Assembly: GCF_038181555.1 (NCBI RefSeq)
Contig: NZ_JBBWUA010000015.1
Coordinates: 1-64,000, forward strand
Direction: 5' to 3'
DNA: 64,000 bases
Source: Desulfitobacterium sp038181555
GTDB lineage: Bacteria > Bacillota > Desulfitobacteriia > Desulfitobacteriales > Desulfitobacteriaceae
A program made the position numbers and the translations under genes. Positions within the stretch are counted from its first letter, which is position 1; each line of letters starts with the position of its first letter. A model generated the notes under the pieces. That model did no database searches and had not been told where the DNA came from. It saw only the letters and a program-made list of their open reading frames with translations. Of this stretch, positions 50,955-58,636 are shown in pieces.

Positions 50955-53900
50955 GTTCATTAAATCTGGAGTCCGAAGAACCGGGCAGACTTTTTGGCGC
51001 TACACCGGGATTTCGCTTGCATAAGCTTGAAGTCTATAATTGGGGTACTTTCGACGGCAAAGTCTGGACCTTTTCTCCCCAAGGAGAAACCAGTCTCTTG
51101 ACGGGGGATGTGGGTTCGGGTAAGTCCACTTTAGTTGATGCTTTGACGACCCTTTTGGTCCATCCGCGGAAGGTAGCTTATAACAAAGCAGCTGATTCTA
51201 GTGCCAAGGAGCGTTCAGTCACCTCTTATGTGCGTGGTTATTTTGGCCAGAAACGAAGCAGTGAGGGGAATGGTCAGCCTGATTCCTTGCGGGACACCAA
51301 TCACTATTCCGTTATCTTGGCAACGTTTTTGGATCAGGGCCTGTCTCAACATGTTACTCTGGCTCAATTTTTCTGGTTTCCAGATCCCCAGAAGTCTCCG
51401 GTCCGTTTTTATATTGTAGCTGATAAAGAGATGTGGATTACACAGGACTTTGCCAGATTTAACAACGATGTTCGAGCTCTGAAAAAACGTTTAAAGACTG
51501 GCAGTCGGATTCAGATCTATGAAGACTATACTCGCTATGCTGAAGTCTTTCGGCGTAAATTTGGTATTGTTCAGGAGCAGGCTCTGGATCTGTTTCAGCA
51601 GACCATCTCTATGAAAAAGGTGGAGGCTTTGACGGATTTTGTTCGAACCAACATGTTGGAAGTTCCTGATACGGCTAAAGACGTGGATAAGCTAATCAAG
51701 CATTTTCACGATCTGAATGGGGCCCATGAAGCAGTCCTTAAAGCCAAGCAGCAGATTCAGCTGCTGGCTCCTCTTGTTGATCAGGGAAATCACTGTCTCC
51801 GGCTTGAAGACAAACAAAAGCTGCTAAATCAAGCACGCCAGGCTCTAGGTCCCTGGTTCGCCGAACGGAGGCTAGATTTGCTGAGCGTTGAAATAGCCAA
51901 ACAGGAGCAGAAACTTATTTTGGCCGTGGCGGCGCGAGAACAGGCGGAAGTAATCCAGCGTGATTTGGCTGAGAAGATCAAAGGAATTGAAAGAGCTATT
52001 TATGCTAATGGCGGGGATGCTCTGGAAAGATTAGCCCAGGATATTGAGACTGATAGGCGAACTCTTGAACGTCTCAAGAAAAATATGGAGACTTATACCC
52101 GCTATGCCCAAATACTTAGGCTGCCTACGCCTAATTCTTTGGTTTTCTTTCTAGCTAATCAAAGGAGATTAGTGGAATTTAAACAAAGTGAAGAAGAAGT
52201 GCAGAGAGGTTTAAAGGAAGATCTTAAAACTGCCGTTACAGAGGAGGGTAAGGCAAGGAGAGCGGCTGATCAAATAGATGAAGAATTGGCATCCCTTCGC
52301 TCCCGCACGTCCAGTATTCCCCGGGAATTCGTTGAGAAACGCCGACAACTTTGTCAGGTTCTGCAGATCGGGGAAGAAGAACTGCCTTTTGTCGGTGAAC
52401 TATTGGAAGTCAGAGCAGGGGAGGAGAGTTGGGAAGGAGCTATCGAGAGGCTGCTGCATAGCTTCAGTCTATCGCTGCTGGTGCCGGAGCGTCATTATCA
52501 GGCCGTCATGCAGTGGGTAGATCGGACGCAGTTGGGGATGCGGCTGGTCTATTATCGGGTTCAGGATGTGGGCCGACCGTCTACTTCCAGCCTACAGAAT
52601 TCTTTCTCTGCAGCCGAAAAGCTGAACATCAGACCTGGTACGCCATTCGGCGTTTGGCTTAGCAAGGAGCTGCGCCAACGCTTTGCTCATGTTTGTTGCG
52701 AGACAATGGAGCAATTTCGTCGGGAAGCTCAGGCCATCACTCAATCTGGGCAGATGAAGACTGGGGGCAAACGTCATGAAAAAGACGATCGCCATGGCAT
52801 CAATGACCGCCGCCGCTATGTGCTGGGCTTTTCCAACCAGAGAAAAATTGCCGCTTTGGAGGAAAGCGAGCAGACTTTGAGGGATGAGGCTCAATTCTAT
52901 CTTGAGGAAATGGATGAAATCTACCGGAAGCAGCAGGAAAGTCAGGAGCGTGTTCAGGCTGTTGCCGGTATGGTGAATATTGACGATTTTGCCGACATTG
53001 ACACTAATACAGCGGAAAAAGACATTGAAGAAAAGGAAAAATTGAAGAGGAAACTGGAGCAGGAAAACGATATCCTACAAGGGCTCCAAAATCAGTTGAC
53101 TGAACTGATGCAGAAGCAGGAAACTCATGTAACGGTTGTGGTGAAGGCCCACAAAGATGAGAGAACGATGGAAGATGATCGAAAAGCTCTGTTGCGCGAT
53201 AAGGAGAGCACGGTAAAGGTTGTGGCTGAAGCTACGTTGGCTATGCGGGAAGAGGTCTATCCTTACCTAGAACAGCACCAGTCAGACGCTTTTCGGAATT
53301 CCGGTTTGACACTGGACAATGGGAGAATGCTGGAACGGGACTATCTGGACTGGATTGAAAGGGAACGCAATACATTGGCCGATGAAGTTTCACGGCTCAA
53401 AAACAAGATGGTTAAGGCCATGCAAGATTATAATTATAAATACCCAGAAGAAACAAGAGAGATTGATTCCGATCTGGAGAGCTTGCCTGAATATGACCGG
53501 ATGCTGGTGCAGCTGCAAGGCGACGGATTGCCAGCATTTGAACAGCGATTTAAGCAACTGCTACATGAAAACACTATCAATCAAATCGCTTTATTCCAGG
53601 CCAAATTAAAACAGGCTCAGGATACCATCCAGACCCGGATTGAACAGATTAACGGTTCTCTGAACGCCATCGACTATAACGAAGGAAGATATATTCGTCT
53701 AGAGTATGCAGAAACCTATGATACGGATATTAAAGAATTTCGGGTTCAGCTGAAAGCCTGCACTGAAGGGGCTTTGAGTGGCCCTGAGGATGAACAATAT
53801 GCTGAAACAAAATTCTTACAGGTGAAAGCCATTATTGAGCGCTTCCGGGGACGGCCTGGGGAGACAGAAAGGGATGAGCGCTGGACCAAAAAAGTCATTG

Positions 53901-54349
53901 ATGTTCGCAATTGGTTTTTATTTGCCGCTTCGGAAAGATGGCGGGAAACTGATGAGGAATATGAGCATTATACTGATTCCGGCGGAAAATCAGGAGGTCA
54001 AAAGGAAAAGCTGGCTTACACCATTCTGGCGGCCAGTCTGGTCTATCATTTTGGTTTAGAAGGACAGGAATCCCGGCCCCAATCTTTCCGTTTCGTGGTC
54101 ATTGATGAAGCGTTTTTGAAAAGTTCGGATGAATCGGCACGCTTTGGTTTGGAACTCTTTAAAAAGCTGGAATTGCAGCTGCTAATTGTCACTCCCCTTC
54201 TCAAAATCCCCACAATCGCCAAATTTATTGCCCATGTGGGCTTCGTTCATCATGATGATGTTAAACATCAATCTATGCTACGGGATATTTCTATCCAGGA
54301 GTATGAGCAAGAGCGAAAGGCCAGGGAGGTGGCTCAATATGTCCATTAA
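50951..54349 (+). CDS. jetC: Wadjet JetC (SMC/MukB-like ATPase)
   Basis: This 1132-residue SMC-like ATPase overlaps jetB by four bases. The N-terminal head begins with FRLHKLEVYNWGTFDGKVWTF (split over residues 20-41) and Walker A LLTGDVGSGKSTLVDAL (about residues 50-66). Two long coiled-coil arms follow, with a hinge-like region around residues 460-620 (VPERHYQAVMQWVD). The C-terminal head has the ABC signature SGGKSGGQKEKLAYT (about 1011-1025) and Walker B FRFVVIDEAFLKSSDE (about 1047). In Wadjet, JetC dimers extrude DNA loops and trap small circles for JetD to cut. The head motifs are all intact. Confidence 0.93.
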   Translation: MSSLNLESEEPGRLFGATPGFRLHKLEVYNWGTFDGKVWTFSPQGETSLLTGDVGSGKSTLVDALTTLLVHPRKVAYNKAADSSAKERSVTSYVRGYFGQKRSSEGNGQPDSLRDTNHYSVILATFLDQGLSQHVTLAQFFWFPDPQKSPVRFYIVADKEMWITQDFARFNNDVRALKKRLKTGSRIQIYEDYTRYAEVFRRKFGIVQEQALDLFQQTISMKKVEALTDFVRTNMLEVPDTAKDVDKLIKHFHDLNGAHEAVLKAKQQIQLLAPLVDQGNHCLRLEDKQKLLNQARQALGPWFAERRLDLLSVEIAKQEQKLILAVAAREQAEVIQRDLAEKIKGIERAIYANGGDALERLAQDIETDRRTLERLKKNMETYTRYAQILRLPTPNSLVFFLANQRRLVEFKQSEEEVQRGLKEDLKTAVTEEGKARRAADQIDEELASLRSRTSSIPREFVEKRRQLCQVLQIGEEELPFVGELLEVRAGEESWEGAIERLLHSFSLSLLVPERHYQAVMQWVDRTQLGMRLVYYRVQDVGRPSTSSLQNSFSAAEKLNIRPGTPFGVWLSKELRQRFAHVCCETMEQFRREAQAITQSGQMKTGGKRHEKDDRHGINDRRRYVLGFSNQRKIAALEESEQTLRDEAQFYLEEMDEIYRKQQESQERVQAVAGMVNIDDFADIDTNTAEKDIEEKEKLKRKLEQENDILQGLQNQLTELMQKQETHVTVVVKAHKDERTMEDDRKALLRDKESTVKVVAEATLAMREEVYPYLEQHQSDAFRNSGLTLDNGRMLERDYLDWIERERNTLADEVSRLKNKMVKAMQDYNYKYPEETREIDSDLESLPEYDRMLVQLQGDGLPAFEQRFKQLLHENTINQIALFQAKLKQAQDTIQTRIEQINGSLNAIDYNEGRYIRLEYAETYDTDIKEFRVQLKACTEGALSGPEDEQYAETKFLQVKAIIERFRGRPGETERDERWTKKVIDVRNWFLFAASERWRETDEEYEHYTDSGGKSGGQKEKLAYTILAASLVYHFGLEGQESRPQSFRFVVIDEAFLKSSDESARFGLELFKKLELQLLIVTPLLKIPTIAKFIAHVGFVHHDDVKHQSMLRDISIQEYEQERKAREVAQYVH

Positions 54350-55529
54350 GTGGTCTAATCCTCCATGGATTCGAGAACAGGTACAGCGGAAGTGGGATTC
54401 GGGTCGAATTTTGCGTTCATTGCTGATGCCTGATGATTTATTTCCCTTGAGCATTCCCCTGAAAAGGCCGCGAAGCAGTGAGGTAAACGAGAATTTCGCT
54501 GAAATCTCCCGCTGGATCAAGTCGCTTAAAAATCAGAGCAAGCAGGAGACTGGCTTTGGTTATGAACTGGTGGAGAAGCAAATGGTTCACCGTCAATCGG
54601 GCCGAAACCTTCTGCCAACCCATGCCCTTATCCCTAATATACAGGATGCCCTGCGCTTATTAAGGAAAGAGCGGGAAGGAGAAAAGTTCCTGGAGTTAGC
54701 TAGGCTGATTCAACCTAAATGGCCTGCCTTGCAGGAATGGATCGTTAAATTTCCCCACAAAGTACTTGCTGCCGAAGCTGATTGGAGCGGTATTCTAGCT
54801 GCGCTAAGCTGGTTTGTCAGTCATCCACGCTGCGGCTCATATCTGCGGCAACTGGATATTCCCGGTATTGATACCAAGTTCATTGAACAAAGGAAAGGAC
54901 TTCTGACGGAATTACTAAATATTATTTTGCCGGACGAGGCCATTGATCACAGCGCTTCCTCATTCGAGCTGCGTTACGGATTGCTGGTCAAGCCGGTTCA
55001 GGTCAGGCTGCGCTTGCTTGATCAGCAGCAGTATCTTCAGGGCATTTCTGATTTAACTGTTCCGGTGGAACAGCTGGCAGAATTTAATTCTCTGGTATCC
55101 AAGGTGTTTATTACCGAGAATGAAATCAATGGCTTATGCTTTCCTGATGTCAAAGAAGCGTTGGTGATCTTCGGGTTGGGATACGGTGTCGAAGTGTTGA
55201 AGTCCGTGACTTGGTTGAAGGAGAAAGAGATCTACTATTGGGGAGATATCGATACCCACGGATTTGCCATTTTGGACCTAGTCCGCAGCTTTTTACCTCA
55301 GGCCCAGTCGCTGCTTATGGATGAAAGGATACTGATGAGTCATCAGCACTTATGGGTCAGAGAAGAAAAGCCTTCCTTTACACAGTTGAATCGGTTGACA
55401 GCAGATGAACACCGGATGTTATCTTCCCTGCAAAACAATACTTGGGGTCAGGGTGTTCGTTTGGAACAGGAGAGGGTGGCTTTTCAGGAAGTGAAAGGAG
55501 CTGTCGATAGCTTGCATCAAAATAACTAA
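54339..55529 (+). CDS. jetD: Wadjet JetD (DUF3322/DUF2220, Toprim nuclease)
   Basis: The start is set at ATG 54339 (MSIKWSNPPWIREQ) after AGGGAGGTGG, overlapping jetC by 11 bases. A longer frame to 54186 would overlap jetC by more than 160 bases and has no site. The 396-residue nuclease has an N-terminal DUF3322 arm and a C-terminal DUF2220 Toprim domain: VFITENEINGLCFP with the catalytic-type Glu, then ALVIFGLGYGVEVLK, and YYWGDIDTHGFAIL with the D-x-D metal-binding pair near residue 302. JetD cleaves the DNA trapped by JetABC. It completes the operon. Confidence 0.92.
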   Translation: MSIKWSNPPWIREQVQRKWDSGRILRSLLMPDDLFPLSIPLKRPRSSEVNENFAEISRWIKSLKNQSKQETGFGYELVEKQMVHRQSGRNLLPTHALIPNIQDALRLLRKEREGEKFLELARLIQPKWPALQEWIVKFPHKVLAAEADWSGILAALSWFVSHPRCGSYLRQLDIPGIDTKFIEQRKGLLTELLNIILPDEAIDHSASSFELRYGLLVKPVQVRLRLLDQQQYLQGISDLTVPVEQLAEFNSLVSKVFITENEINGLCFPDVKEALVIFGLGYGVEVLKSVTWLKEKEIYYWGDIDTHGFAILDLVRSFLPQAQSLLMDERILMSHQHLWVREEKPSFTQLNRLTADEHRMLSSLQNNTWGQGVRLEQERVAFQEVKGAVDSLHQNN

Positions 55530-55547
55530 TACGTCCAATGAAGGGGG

Positions 55548-55576
55548 TTTCCAAGCTTTTTAGAGTATGATATTAT
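55548..55576 (+). promoter_or_regulatory. Predicted promoter of the sce7726-sce7725-RES operon
   Basis: TTTCCA (55548-55553), a 17-base spacer and TATTAT (55571-55576) lie about 38 bases before the GTG start. This would let the three-gene set be expressed independently of jetABCD. Confidence 0.45.
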
Positions 55577-55613
55577 GAACTGGAAAATATAGTGAAAAGG
55601 GGAGGGGGTTTTT

Positions 55614-56468
55614 GTGGCTGCTCAGAATTTGATATTGAATAAACTCTTTACCCAAAATATTTTCCAGAAACTACTCAATGACAATAATAACTCAACTTAT
55701 AGTCAAGTTGTGCGAAGATATGTTATCGATCCGGAAACAAAGAATAATGGAGAACTCATTAGCGAAGTATATAGTTTCATGTCAGCATCCTATAGAAACG
55801 AATATGTTTACCAAAACACTCTGCTGAATAAGCTTTTACTGGGTAAGCATAGTATTAACACCACAACGGCACTGACCCAAATCCCAATCGGAAAATCCAA
55901 GGCTGATTTCATTTTAATTAATGGTAAGGCGGTCGTGTATGAAATAAAAACTGAATTGGATTCATTTGAGCGTCTCGATACTCAACTGAGGGATTATTAT
56001 AAGGCGTTTAATCATGTATGTGTGGTGACTTCTGCAAGCAACTTCACTAAAATATCGGCTATTTTACAAGATACTCCGGTCGGTATTTACGTCCTCACGA
56101 AAAAGAATGCCATTAGCAAACGTTTACGTAAAGAACCCGCAGAGGATAATTCACAACTAAATCATCTGGCAATGTTTAAGTTGTTGCATAAAGGGGAATA
56201 TGAGCAAATTTTAAAAAGGTTCTTTGGACGACTACCCGTTACTTCTCAAGTGTTTTATTATGATGAGTGTTTCTCTTGGTTTGCGAGGATACCTATCGAG
56301 CAAGCTTATTCTATGTCGCTCCAGGAATTGAAAAAGCGCAATAAAATAGAGGCTAGTTTTTTTCAAAGTGTTCCATATGAACTGAAATCGCTCATATATT
56401 TTTTAAATCCAGTGAAAAAGGAATTTGAGGCTCTCAATCGTTTTCTAAATCAGAAGTTTGGGGGATGA
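55614..56468 (+). CDS. sce7726 family protein, PD-(D/E)xK-like nuclease
   Basis: This 284-residue protein starts at GTG after AAAAGGGGAGGGGG. The overall sequence matches the sce7726 family: FTQNIFQKLLNDNNNSTYSQVVRRY, SFMSASYRNEYVYQNTLLNKLL. A likely nuclease core follows at residues 85-115: QIPIGKSKADFILI then GKAVVYEIKTELDS, where D of KAD and E-x-K of YEIKT fit the PD-(D/E)xK active site. Next is HVCVVTSASNF as a conserved strand, and a helical C-terminal third. The family's function is not established. It lies 84 bases after jetD and overlaps or abuts the sce7725 gene. Base composition is more A+T-rich than jetABCD. Confidence 0.85.
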   Translation: MAAQNLILNKLFTQNIFQKLLNDNNNSTYSQVVRRYVIDPETKNNGELISEVYSFMSASYRNEYVYQNTLLNKLLLGKHSINTTTALTQIPIGKSKADFILINGKAVVYEIKTELDSFERLDTQLRDYYKAFNHVCVVTSASNFTKISAILQDTPVGIYVLTKKNAISKRLRKEPAEDNSQLNHLAMFKLLHKGEYEQILKRFFGRLPVTSQVFYYDECFSWFARIPIEQAYSMSLQELKKRNKIEASFFQSVPYELKSLIYFLNPVKKEFEALNRFLNQKFGG

Positions 56469-56472
56469 GAGT

Positions 56473-57426
56473 ATGTATTTTCCCTATGTACGTGGAAGAC
56501 AATATGAACTGTTGGCTCTGCGGGAGTTGGTATCCAATAACCTGTTAGGAGATTATGTAGTTCCTATCGTCGAGCCGGTGAAGCTTTCCCCTACGTTGAT
56601 TAAAACGATGACCGAATACGTTAAAGCTTGCCATCCAATCGCGATTATCAGGAATCCATTGGTGGGCTCGTTCCTGAAAGATCTGGGGGACGCTAAAGAG
56701 GGTTCAAAAGCTTCATACAAAAAAGATTTCTTAACGCTTTATGGAACTAAGACAGTCATTAAGTCCATAATCATGCAGGAAAATGCCCAATCGCTTCTGG
56801 AACATTGGGCGAAGATTAATGCTAATAAGGACGAGATGCTTGTTATTAATACTAACCGAGATTATCTTGATTTTTATGAGCAGGAATTTGCTAGTGTTAA
56901 TCCAAAATATGTTCTGATTCTGGACGAAAGTGCCTTCAGACGCAGAGTAAGACAGAATAGGGTCCTTTTCGACGATAAGTTTGAGAAACAAAGCCGTAAT
57001 GCTGATTATCTGAAAGTGCCAGATGAATTCTTTTCTGACAGCCATTTATATTATAAAGACGATGGTAGTTTGGGGTTTGCAGACTATTCGGTCATTGGAG
57101 ACGAATATCTTGAAGCTGGCTTTGCTCCGTATGCAGTTGCTATCCATATCGTGTATTTTGCTGAAAATCATGAACTGAGAGTAAGGCATTTTGTTTCTGA
57201 TTCAAATGAAGATATAGCCAACCCCGCCAAAAAGTTCTATGAAGCGGTTTCCAAACTAGCGGTCTGGTATAATGCAGAACCGAAACAGGTTGCGATGACC
57301 CTAGGACTAAAGACATTACTGGATCACTATGAAAATCAAACATATCCGGGACTTGGAAGTGTAAAAAAGCTATCATTGATGCATCACTTGGAGTTAATGG
57401 GAAAATACTTGAGCGAGGTTGGTTAA
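56473..57426 (+). CDS. sce7725 family protein
   Basis: The start is set at ATG 56473 (MYFPYVRGRQYELLALREL) after GGGGATGAGAG. The earlier ATG at 56458 lies inside the upstream gene and has no site. The 318-residue protein shows the family pattern: YVVPIVEPVKLSPTLIKTM, IAIIRNPLVGSF, MLVINTNRDYLDF, YVLILDE, a FADYSVIGDEYLEAGFAPY segment, IHIVYFAENHELRVRHFVS and a C-terminal helical tail. The alternating strand-helix pattern suggests a TIM-barrel-like fold as in the phage-associated beta-family proteins, but this is inference. Its role is unknown. It is conserved as a neighbour of sce7726. Confidence 0.83.
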   Translation: MYFPYVRGRQYELLALRELVSNNLLGDYVVPIVEPVKLSPTLIKTMTEYVKACHPIAIIRNPLVGSFLKDLGDAKEGSKASYKKDFLTLYGTKTVIKSIIMQENAQSLLEHWAKINANKDEMLVINTNRDYLDFYEQEFASVNPKYVLILDESAFRRRVRQNRVLFDDKFEKQSRNADYLKVPDEFFSDSHLYYKDDGSLGFADYSVIGDEYLEAGFAPYAVAIHIVYFAENHELRVRHFVSDSNEDIANPAKKFYEAVSKLAVWYNAEPKQVAMTLGLKTLLDHYENQTYPGLGSVKKLSLMHHLELMGKYLSEVG

Positions 57427-57427
57427 T

Positions 57428-58513
57428 ATGTATTGCTGTGCCAACTGCTTTAGGGATGCTGAAATCAAGGCGATCATTCAGGGTTATAATGCTATTGGCA
57501 ATTGTGATTTTTGTGGGCAGGAAAATGTCCCCATCTATCAAACTGATGGCGATACTACTCTTTCTGATTTATTTGATGAATTGCTGGATACATATACTAC
57601 AGCGGCAAGTTTGCCGGAGACTTTCCCCAAAGACAGCACGGACTTAATGAAGAACATGCTGCATTACAAGTGGAATATTTTTAATGTTGCTCCGGACTGC
57701 ATTTATAGGTTGATCACAAATATCTGCCATGAAAAGTATAGTGAACAACCAGAATTGTTTGATGCTCCTGTCGGGCTATGGCAAAGTCAGGATCAAGAGT
57801 ATCTAAAAAACAATGGGATCATGAAAAATTATGCATGGGCTGATTTCGTAGAAGTAATTAAGCGCAGGAACAGGTTCCATACTGACTTCTTAAATAAAGA
57901 TGTCTTGTATCAGTTTATTTATTGCGTGAGAAAAACCTATAAGGCTGGTACGACTTTTTATCGTGGTCGCATATGTCCGACATCACAAGGATTTCCGAAC
58001 GAGGAGATGGGCCCTCCGCCATCTCATTTGGCATCAGCGGGGCGGGCCAACCCAGAGGGAATTAGTATCCTTTACTTGGCAGATACGGTTAAAACGGCGT
58101 TGCATGAGATTAGAGCAGGCGTTTACGATTATGTGACAATTGGGAGATTTGAGTTGCTGAGGGATATGGAAGTAATTAACCTTGCAGGGATAGATAAGAT
58201 CAGCCCTTTTCTCGCTTCCCAATCCTATGGAATCGAATTTACCCGTCACGCAATAAATATTGAACCATTAAAAATGATCAGTCAAGAGATAGCTAAACCC
58301 CTTAGGCGGCACGATAGCCTTTTAGACTACCTTCCAACCCAATACGTAAGTGATTATATAAAGAGTAAAGGATTCGACGGCATCGAATATATAAGCACCA
58401 TGTCCAAGACAGGAGTCAACTTGGCGGTTTTCGATAAGCGCATTTTAAAATGTACCAATACAATCGTGTATGATGTAAAGTCCATTGACTATTCATATGA
58501 CAAGGCTAATTAG
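57428..58513 (+). CDS. Zinc-ribbon/HEPN-associated protein with RES (NAD+ phosphorylase-like) domain
   Basis: The start is set at ATG 57428 (MYCCANCFRDAE), just after the sce7725 stop. The 361-residue protein begins with a zinc-ribbon-like pair, CANC and CDFC (residues 3-35). An N-terminal helical domain of the HEPN/RES-N type follows (residues 40-165, DLFDELLDTYTTA, FVEVIKRRNRFHTDFL). The RES domain follows: TTFYRGRI (conserved Arg), GISILYLADTVKTALHEIRAG (conserved Glu), and FDGIEYISTMSKTGVNLAVFD (conserved Ser). RES toxins of Xre-RES systems degrade NAD+. Here the domain is fused to a possible sensing module and encoded with a nuclease-like protein, so an NAD+-depleting abortive-infection effector is a reasonable inference. 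Confidence 0.83.
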   Translation: MYCCANCFRDAEIKAIIQGYNAIGNCDFCGQENVPIYQTDGDTTLSDLFDELLDTYTTAASLPETFPKDSTDLMKNMLHYKWNIFNVAPDCIYRLITNICHEKYSEQPELFDAPVGLWQSQDQEYLKNNGIMKNYAWADFVEVIKRRNRFHTDFLNKDVLYQFIYCVRKTYKAGTTFYRGRICPTSQGFPNEEMGPPPSHLASAGRANPEGISILYLADTVKTALHEIRAGVYDYVTIGRFELLRDMEVINLAGIDKISPFLASQSYGIEFTRHAINIEPLKMISQEIAKPLRRHDSLLDYLPTQYVSDYIKSKGFDGIEYISTMSKTGVNLAVFDKRILKCTNTIVYDVKSIDYSYDKAN

Positions 58514-58546
58514 GTTTGAATAATACCGGTGAGGTTGATGTTAACT

Positions 58547-58579
58547 GATTGGGACTTAGTCCCAATCTTTTCTCTTTTT
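58547..58579 (+). terminator. Terminator after the RES-domain gene
   Basis: Stem GATTGGGA / TCCCAATC with a 5-base loop is followed by TTTTCTCTTTTT, 33 bases past the stop. It closes the three-gene set. Confidence 0.85.
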
Positions 58580-58591
58580 GGTCATAATTCA

Positions 58592-58600
58592 TGCTATACT
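58592..58600 (+). promoter_or_regulatory. Extended -10 promoter of the McrBC-like module
   Basis: TGCTATACT is an extended -10 (TG-N-TATACT) 36 bases before the start codon and just after the terminator at 58547-58579. No good -35 is seen. Confidence 0.5.
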
Positions 58601-58636
58601 ATAGGTACATATTCCCTTTTTTGGAGGATTGAATTC

